Shown here piece by piece: positions 58,379-64,000 of a stretch of 64,000 nucleotides of DNA (position 1 is its first letter; each line of letters begins with the position of its first letter). The position numbers and the translations under genes were made by a program. The stretch comes from Streptomyces ambofaciens ATCC 23877 (GTDB lineage: Bacteria; Actinomycetota; Actinomycetes; Streptomycetales; Streptomycetaceae). The stretch lies in NCBI RefSeq assembly GCF_001267885.1, contig NZ_CP012382.1:7241001-7305000 (forward strand), read 5' to 3'. A model generated the notes under the pieces. The model was not told the DNA's origin, made no database searches, and saw only the letters and a list, made by a program, of their open reading frames with translations.

Positions 58379-61300
58379 ATGACGGTCACGCGCAGAACGG
58401 TCCTGATCGCCTCCGCCGCGACGCCGGCGGCCGGGGCGGTGCTCGGCTCCTCGCCGGCATGGGCCGCGGACGCCCCCGGGGGCCGTGCGGGCCGCGGCGT
58501 CATCCCCCTGCGCGACGGCTGGCGCTTCCTGCTGGCGGACCCCGACGGCTCCGCCGACGACACGACCGGCGCCGCCGACCCCGCGTACGACGACTCGGCC
58601 TGGCGCGAGGTCGCCGTCCCGCACGACTGGAGCATCGAGCAGACGCCCACCACCGAGCACGGCACCACCAGCGGCACCGGGTTCCTCCCGGGCGGCCTCG
58701 GCTGGTACCGCCTCGCCTTCACCCTGCCGCCCGCCCTCGCCGGGAAGCGGATCTCGGTCGAGTTCGACGGCGTGTACATGGACGCCCACATCCACTGCAA
58801 CGGCCGGGAGGTGGGCCACCACCCCTACGGGTACACGGGCTTCGCCCTCGACCTCACCGACCTGGTGCACACCGACGGCCGCACCGAGAACGTCCTCGCG
58901 GTGCGGGTGCGCAACCGGCTGCCCAGCAGCCGCTGGTACTCCGGCAGCGGCATCTACCGCGAGGCCCGCCTCGTCGTCACCGAAGCGGTGCACGTGCGGC
59001 GCTGGGGCACGTACGTCACCACCCCGCGGGTGAGCGAGGAGCGTGCCGTCGTCCGGGTGGCGACGAACGTCGTGAACACCTCCGGCAGCCCCCGCGAGGT
59101 CGAGATCCGCTCGGCGGTGAAGGACGCCGACGGCCGCACCGTCGCCCGCGCGGCCTCCACGGCCACCGTCACCGACGAGGCGGGCGAGACCCACGAACTC
59201 ACCGTCCCCCGCCCCCGCCTGTGGGACTTCGCGGACCCGCACCGCTACACCCTGCACACCGAACTGCGCGTCGGCGGGCGGACGGTCGACACCTACCGCA
59301 CCCCGTTCGGCGTCCGCACCTTCCACGTCGATCCCGAGGAGGGCTTCCACCTCAACGGCAGGTACGCCAAGATCAAGGGCGTCGACCTGCACCACGACCT
59401 GGGCGCGCTCGGCGCCGCCGTGAGCACCGACGCGATCCGCCGCCAGATGACCCTCATGAAGTCGATGGGCGTCAACGCCTTCCGCACCTCCCACAACCCG
59501 CCGGCGCCCGAGATGATCGAGGTCTGCGAGGAGCTGGGCATCATCATGCTGGTGGAGGCCTTCGACTGCTGGCGCACCGGCAAGAACACCTACGACTACG
59601 GCCGGTTCTTCGACGAGTGGTGCGAGAGGGATGCCACCGAGATGGTGCTCGCGGCCCGCAACTCGCCCGCCGTGGTGATGTGGTCGATCGGCAACGAGGT
59701 CCCCGACTCCACCTCCACCGCCGGGCTCGCCATGGCCGACCGGATCATCGACGCGATCCGGGCCGCCGACGACACCCGTCCGCTGGTCATCGGCTCCGAC
59801 AAGTACCGCCGCATGCCGGCCAAGGGGTCCGCTGCCGATCTGATGCTGGCCAAGCTCGACGGGCTGGGCCTCAACTACAACACCGCCAAGTCGGTGGACG
59901 ACCTGCACGCGGCCTACCCGCACCTGTTCCTCTTCGAGTCCGAGTCGTCGTCCGAGACCTCCACGCGCGGCACCTACCAGGAGCCGGAGCACCTCAACAC
60001 CGGCGAGAACCAGACGCCGGGCAGGCGCGCCACCTCGTCCTACGACAACAACCTCGCCTCCTGGACCATGAGCGGCGAGTACGGCCACAAGAAGGACCGG
60101 GACCGGAAGTGGTTCGCCGGCCAGTTCCTGTGGTCCGGCATCGACTACATCGGGGAGCCCACGCCGTACGACGTCTTCCCGGTGAAGGCCTCCTTCTTCG
60201 GCGCGGTCGACACCGCCGGCTTCCCGAAGGACATGTACCACCTGTTCCGGAGCCAGTGGACGGACGAGCCGATGGTCCACCTGCTGCCGACGACCTGGAA
60301 CCACCGCGAGGGCGACACCGTCGAGGTCTGGGCGTACGCGAACGTCGGCACCGTGGAGCTGTACCTGAACGGGAGGTCCCTGGGCACCCGCGCGTTCGAC
60401 ACCAAGAAGACCGTCGACGGCCGTGCCTACCTGGAGACCACCGAGGCCACCGGTGACGACAAGACCTTCACCGACGGTCCCTACCCCGGCAGTTACACCA
60501 GCCCGAACGGCAGCGCCGGCAAACTGCACCTGGCCTGGTCGGTGCCCTTCGAGCCGGGCGAGCTGAAGGCCGTGGCCCGGCGGGGCGGCAGAGTGGTCGC
60601 CACCGACGTCCTGCGCACCGCCGGCCCGCCGCACGCCGTGCGCCTCACCGCGGACCGTGCGGACGTCCCCGCCGACGGCCGTTCCCTGGTCTTCGTCACC
60701 GCCGAGGTGGTCGACCGGCGCGGCGTGGTGGTGCCCGGCGCCGAGCACCTGCTCTCCTTCGAGGTGGCGGGCGGCTCCCTGGCCGGACTGGACAACGGAC
60801 GCCAGGAGAGCGCCGAGCGCTACCAGGCCAGTACCCGCACCGCCTTCCACGGCAAGGCACTGGCCATCGTGCGGTCGGGCACCGGACCCGGGGCGCTGCG
60901 GGTCACGGCACGCGCGGACGGGCTGCGTACGGGCACGGCGACCGTGCGGACCCGGCGGGCCGAGGACCCCGCGACCACGCCGGCCCCCCGGTTCTCCGCC
61001 GATCACCCGGCCCCCGTGGCCCACCCGCACGCGGACGCGAGCTACTCCGGCCGCCCCGACACCCTCCCCGGCGCCATGCTCGACGGCGACCCGGCCACCG
61101 GCTGGTCCAACGGCTTCCACAAGGCGGCCACCGCCCTGCTGCCCGCCTTCGAGGGCGCCCGTGCCGAGGACTGGGTCTCGGTGGACCACGGCCGCAGGCG
61201 CAGGTACGACCGCCTGGAGGTGTCCTTCACCGTCGACGCCGGACACAGCCTGCCCGCGACGGTCGAGGTCGCGGTCTGGGACGGCCGCGTCTGGCGCGCG

Positions 61301-61465
61301 GCGGAGGGCACACGCACCGACTGGGCCACCGCGTCCGACGCGCCCACCGTCATCACCTTCGGCGCGATACGCGGCTCCCGCGTCCGTCTCACGATGACCA
61401 GCCGTCACCCCGGCGAGGTGCAGGGAGCGGTCCGCATCAGCCGGCTGGAGGCCCCCACGGCCTGA
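58379..61465 (+). CDS. Exported GH2 beta-galactosidase
   Basis: 1028 aa from ATG 58379 with GAGGGAG ahead. A likely Tat-type signal (TRRTVLIASAATPAAGAVLGSSPAWA) occupies the first 30 residues. The GH2 sugar-binding, immunoglobulin-like and TIM-barrel domains follow: GLGWYRLAFTLP near 105, SRWYSGSGIYREARLVV near 195, NAFRTSHNPPAPEM near 365; acid/base Glu in WSIGNEVPDS near 440; nucleophile in LFLFESESSSET near 520. C-terminal Ig/DUF4982-like modules (GTVELYLNGRSLGTRAFD) and a galactose- or carbohydrate-binding-like tail (SYSGRPDTLPGAMLDGDPATGW) complete it. Acts outside the cell on galactosides of plant polymers. Confidence 0.92.
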   Translation: MTVTRRTVLIASAATPAAGAVLGSSPAWAADAPGGRAGRGVIPLRDGWRFLLADPDGSADDTTGAADPAYDDSAWREVAVPHDWSIEQTPTTEHGTTSGTGFLPGGLGWYRLAFTLPPALAGKRISVEFDGVYMDAHIHCNGREVGHHPYGYTGFALDLTDLVHTDGRTENVLAVRVRNRLPSSRWYSGSGIYREARLVVTEAVHVRRWGTYVTTPRVSEERAVVRVATNVVNTSGSPREVEIRSAVKDADGRTVARAASTATVTDEAGETHELTVPRPRLWDFADPHRYTLHTELRVGGRTVDTYRTPFGVRTFHVDPEEGFHLNGRYAKIKGVDLHHDLGALGAAVSTDAIRRQMTLMKSMGVNAFRTSHNPPAPEMIEVCEELGIIMLVEAFDCWRTGKNTYDYGRFFDEWCERDATEMVLAARNSPAVVMWSIGNEVPDSTSTAGLAMADRIIDAIRAADDTRPLVIGSDKYRRMPAKGSAADLMLAKLDGLGLNYNTAKSVDDLHAAYPHLFLFESESSSETSTRGTYQEPEHLNTGENQTPGRRATSSYDNNLASWTMSGEYGHKKDRDRKWFAGQFLWSGIDYIGEPTPYDVFPVKASFFGAVDTAGFPKDMYHLFRSQWTDEPMVHLLPTTWNHREGDTVEVWAYANVGTVELYLNGRSLGTRAFDTKKTVDGRAYLETTEATGDDKTFTDGPYPGSYTSPNGSAGKLHLAWSVPFEPGELKAVARRGGRVVATDVLRTAGPPHAVRLTADRADVPADGRSLVFVTAEVVDRRGVVVPGAEHLLSFEVAGGSLAGLDNGRQESAERYQASTRTAFHGKALAIVRSGTGPGALRVTARADGLRTGTATVRTRRAEDPATTPAPRFSADHPAPVAHPHADASYSGRPDTLPGAMLDGDPATGWSNGFHKAATALLPAFEGARAEDWVSVDHGRRRRYDRLEVSFTVDAGHSLPATVEVAVWDGRVWRAAEGTRTDWATASDAPTVITFGAIRGSRVRLTMTSRHPGEVQGAVRISRLEAPTA

Positions 61466-61476
61466 CGCCGCTCGCG

Positions 61477-61508
61477 GGTCCGGACGGGAAACCATTCCCG
61501 TCCGGACC
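61477..61508 (+). terminator. Perfect 14-bp stem terminator after the beta-galactosidase
   Basis: Arms 61477-61490 and 61495-61508 pair without mismatch around a 4-base loop (ACCA), 12 bases beyond the stop. It separates this gene from the CebR-controlled endoglucanase. Confidence 0.85.
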
Positions 61509-61554
61509 GTTGACGGGGTGTCATGTCTGCCACAAGCATGGCCTGCGACCCCTT

Positions 61555-61568
61555 TGGGAGCGCTCCCA
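61555..61568. promoter_or_regulatory. CebR box upstream of the endoglucanase
   Basis: TGGGAGCGCTCCCA is the exact 14-bp palindrome bound by the cellobiose- and cellotriose-responsive repressor CebR in Streptomyces. It lies 64 bases upstream of the GTG start. Confidence 0.95.
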
Positions 61569-61631
61569 TTCCTGTGAGCACATCCCACCGACGTGAGCGT
61601 CACCCCCGCACCTCCCTTGAGGAGCCCAGAC

Positions 61632-63878
61632 GTGAAAAGACGCAGAACCGCACTCGCCGTCTCCCTGACGGCCCTGCTGGCGGCGGCCGTCACCACGGTG
61701 CCCGCCGCCCCGGCCGGGGCCGAGGAGACCGAACAGGTCAAGAACGGGACGTTCGACAACGGCACCGAATCCTGGTGGTCGAGCAGCAACGTCACCGCCG
61801 GCGTGTCCGACGGCCGGCTGTGCGCCGACGCCCCCGGCGGCACCGCCAACCGCTGGGACGCGGCCGTCGGCCAGAACGACGTCACCCTGGTCGCGGGGGA
61901 GTCGTACCGGTTCTCCTTCTCCGCGACCGGCACGCCCGCCGACCACGTGGTCCGGGCGATCGTGGGCCTGTCGGTGTCCCCGTACGACACCTACCACGAG
62001 GTCAGTCCGCAGCTGAGCGTCTCCGGCAACACCTACTCGTACACCTTCACCTCGCCCGTCGACACCACCCAGGGCCAGGTCGGCTTCCAGCTCGGCGGCA
62101 CGCCCGACGCCTGGCGCTTCTGCGTGGACGACGTGTCCCTGCTGGGCGGGGTGGCACCCGAGCCGCACGTGCCCGACACCGGGCCGCGGGTCCGGGTCAA
62201 CCAGGTCGGCTACCTGCCGTCCGGCCCGAAGAACGCCACCCTCGTCACCGACGCCACCTCGCGCCTCCCGTGGCAGCTGAAGGACGACGGCGGCCGGACC
62301 GTGGCCCAGGGCTGGAGCGTGCCGCGCGGCGTGGACGCCTCCTCCGGACAGAACGTCCACTCGATCGACTTCGGCCGCCACCAGAGGCCCGGCGAGGGCT
62401 ACACCCTGGTCGCCGACGGGGAGACCAGCCGCCCCTTCGACATCGGCACGGCCGCCTACGAACGGCTGCGCACCGACTCCGCGAAGTACTACTACACGCA
62501 GCGCAGCGGCATCGCCATCAGCGACGAGCTGCGCCCGGGCTACGCCCGCCCGGCCGGACACGTGGGCGTGGCGCCCAACCAGGGGGACACCGAGGTGCCC
62601 TGCCGGCCCGGCGAGTGCGACTACACCCTCGACGTCTCCGGCGGCTGGTACGACGCCGGCGACCACGGGAAGTACGTCGTGAACGGTGGCATCTCCACCT
62701 GGGAGCTGCTCAGCACCTACGAGCGCTCCCTGCACGCCCGCACCGGGGAGCCGTCCAAGCTCGGCGACGGCACCCTCGCCATCCCGGAGAGCGGCAACAA
62801 GGTGCCGGACATCCTCGACGAGGTCCGCTGGGAGCTGGACTTCCTGCTGAAGATGCAGGTGCCGGACGGGCAGCCGCTGGCCGGCATGGCCCATCACAAG
62901 ATCCACGACGAGGCGTGGACCGGGTTGCCGCTGCTGCCCGACGACGACCCGCAGAAGCGTGAACTGCACCCGCCGACCACCGCCGCGACCCTGAACCTGG
63001 CCGCGACGGCGGCGCAGGCGGCCCGCCTCTACCGCCCCTACGACCGGGAGTTCGCCGCCAAGGCGCTCGCCGCGGCCCGCGAGGCCTTCGCCGCGGCCCT
63101 CGCCCACCCGGACGTGCTCGCCGACGAGAGCGACGGCATCGGCGGCGGGGCCTACCCCGACGGCCAGGTCGAGGACGAGTTCTACTGGGCGGCGGCCGAG
63201 CTGTACCTGACGACGGGGGAGCGGGACTTCAGGGACCGCGTGCTCGGCTCCCCGGTCCACACCGCCGACATCTTCGGCCCGCTCGGCTTCGACTGGGCGC
63301 GCACCGCGGCGGCGGCCCGGCTGGACCTCGCGACCGTGCCGAGCGGACTCCCCGGCCGGGACAAGGTCCGCCGGTCCGTCGTCCAGGGCGCCGACCGCTA
63401 CCTGGCCACGCTGAAGGCCCATCCGTACGGCATGCCCTACGCCCCGGAGGGCAACGTCTACGACTGGGGTTCCAGTCATCAGGTGCTCAACAACGCCGTC
63501 GTCCTCGCCACCGCCTACGACATCACCGGCGGCTCGAAGTACCGTGACGGCGCCGTCCAGAGCATGGACTACATCCTGGGCCGCAACGCGCTGAACATGT
63601 CGTACGTCACCGGCTACGGCGAGGTCAACGCCCACAACCAGCACAGCCGCTGGTACGCCCACCAGCTCGACCCGTCGCTGCCCGAGCCGCCCGACGGCAC
63701 CCTGTCCGGCGGTCCGAACTCGAACATCCAGGACCCCTACGCACAGAGCAAACTCCAGGGCTGCGTCGCCCAGTTCTGCTTCATCGACGACATCCAGTCC
63801 TGGTCGACCAACGAGCACACCATCAACTGGAACGCCGCTCTGGCCCGGATGGCCTCCTTCGTGGCCGACCAGAGCTGA
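61632..63878 (+). CDS. Secreted GH9 endoglucanase (cellulase)
   Basis: 748 aa, GTG 61632 with GAGGAG nine bases upstream. Sec signal to about residue 31. A CBM4/9-like carbohydrate-binding domain ([47 protein letters not shown]) spans about 35-180. An Ig-like domain ([21 protein letters not shown]) precedes the (alpha/alpha)6 GH9 catalytic domain, with the nucleophile-region Asp residues in [17 protein letters not shown] near 350 and the catalytic Glu in [13 protein letters not shown] near 730. It should cut internal beta-1,4 bonds in cellulose. CebR control ties it to cellobiose supply. Confidence 0.94.
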   Translation: MKRRRTALAVSLTALLAAAVTTVPAAPAGAEETEQVKNGTFDNGTESWWSSSNVTAGVSDGRLCADAPGGTANRWDAAVGQNDVTLVAGESYRFSFSATGTPADHVVRAIVGLSVSPYDTYHEVSPQLSVSGNTYSYTFTSPVDTTQGQVGFQLGGTPDAWRFCVDDVSLLGGVAPEPHVPDTGPRVRVNQVGYLPSGPKNATLVTDATSRLPWQLKDDGGRTVAQGWSVPRGVDASSGQNVHSIDFGRHQRPGEGYTLVADGETSRPFDIGTAAYERLRTDSAKYYYTQRSGIAISDELRPGYARPAGHVGVAPNQGDTEVPCRPGECDYTLDVSGGWYDAGDHGKYVVNGGISTWELLSTYERSLHARTGEPSKLGDGTLAIPESGNKVPDILDEVRWELDFLLKMQVPDGQPLAGMAHHKIHDEAWTGLPLLPDDDPQKRELHPPTTAATLNLAATAAQAARLYRPYDREFAAKALAAAREAFAAALAHPDVLADESDGIGGGAYPDGQVEDEFYWAAAELYLTTGERDFRDRVLGSPVHTADIFGPLGFDWARTAAAARLDLATVPSGLPGRDKVRRSVVQGADRYLATLKAHPYGMPYAPEGNVYDWGSSHQVLNNAVVLATAYDITGGSKYRDGAVQSMDYILGRNALNMSYVTGYGEVNAHNQHSRWYAHQLDPSLPEPPDGTLSGGPNSNIQDPYAQSKLQGCVAQFCFIDDIQSWSTNEHTINWNAALARMASFVADQS

Positions 63879-63976
63879 CCGCGCCACCGTCCCGTCCGCC
63901 TCCCGCGGTACCGTCGTAGCACGGTCCTGACCTGCTGCTATTTACTGGTCAGTACCCGCGCGGTACCGTGGGAGGC

Positions 63977-64000
63977 ATGCCAGCCCTGAACGTGGAGTTC
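63977..64000 (+). CDS. Start of a further gene, truncated at the window edge
   Basis: ATG 63977 is preceded by GGGAGG and followed by eight codons with Streptomyces codon bias (MPALNVEF). From memory this start fits small ribbon-helix-helix proteins, but eight residues are far too few to identify it. Confidence 0.5.

Noticed and set aside
58157..61990. A minus-strand frame of over 1200 codons across the beta-galactosidase gene.
   Set aside because: Antisense shadow caused by high G+C; the plus-strand gene has the GH2 catalytic motifs, signal peptide and ribosome site.

Overview
The window reads as chromosomal DNA of a Streptomyces species. G+C is visibly above 70%, third codon positions are almost always G or C, GTG and TTG starts are common, GGAGG-type ribosome sites are strong, and the gene families (conservon operon, CYP102B-like and CYP105-type P450 genes, Tat-exported enzymes, SpoIIE phosphatase, CebR box) are typical of the genus. 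From memory, the order TetM-like protein / PRPP synthetase / STAS protein / CYP105-ferredoxin / beta-galactosidase / GH9 endoglucanase, with a PhoD-type phosphatase and a CYP102B-type P450 further along, resembles the accessory left arm of S. coelicolor A3(2) (roughly SCO0828 down to SCO0765). I could not check this by search.

Layout. 1-3192: four translationally coupled genes (a C-terminal fragment, two DUF6895-like paralogues, a class C beta-lactamase-fold hydrolase), the least understood system here. 3275-7199: secreted streptogrisin-type protease, Tat-exported PhoD-type phosphatase and a small Cys/His protein. 7216-10720: methyltransferase, a PAS/HTH regulator coupled to a threonine dehydratase, and a cupin, with two tandem-repeat arrays at gene 3' ends. 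10769-15743: anchored protein, ABC efflux pair, the collapsed remains of a lutABC lactate operon, and a LacI regulator. 15874-25790: peptidase, deacetylase, YkgJ/pentapeptide protein, CYP102B P450 with divergent TetR, iron-box-controlled DUF2470 protein, Tat lipoprotein lactonase, a hypothetical protein and an ArAE-like membrane protein. 25905-33966: FBP (FusB-like) protein divergent from a ROK protein, epimerase, second ArAE-like protein, HAD phosphatase, PHP protein, SDR. 34045-41404: GH16 glucanase with ricin-type lectin domain, VanZ, DUF4230, TetM-like protein, PRPP synthetase, STAS antagonist, quinone oxidoreductase. 41650-47159: conservon cvnABCDE convergent with a terpene synthase. 47590-58116: small redox and detoxification enzymes, a CYP105 gene deleted down to its first 28 codons, a TetR gene with twin operators, an aldo/keto reductase, a lipoprotein, and a PAS-GAF-SpoIIE-ATPase protein. 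58379-64000: secreted GH2 beta-galactosidase, GH9 endoglucanase under a perfect CebR box, and the first codons of a further gene.

Functional themes: polymer degradation outside the cell (protease, phosphatase, GH16, GH2, GH9), export and drug protection (FtsX-type ABC pair, two ArAE-like proteins, CDF exporter, TetM-like, FBP), and redox chemistry (two intact P450 genes, one deleted P450, ferredoxin, F420 enzyme, aldo/keto reductase).

Two loci (lutABC and CYP105) are clean deletion remnants and several genes carry tandem duplications at their stop codons, so this arm appears to be changing quickly. No tRNA, rRNA, insertion sequence, integrase or CRISPR array was found.
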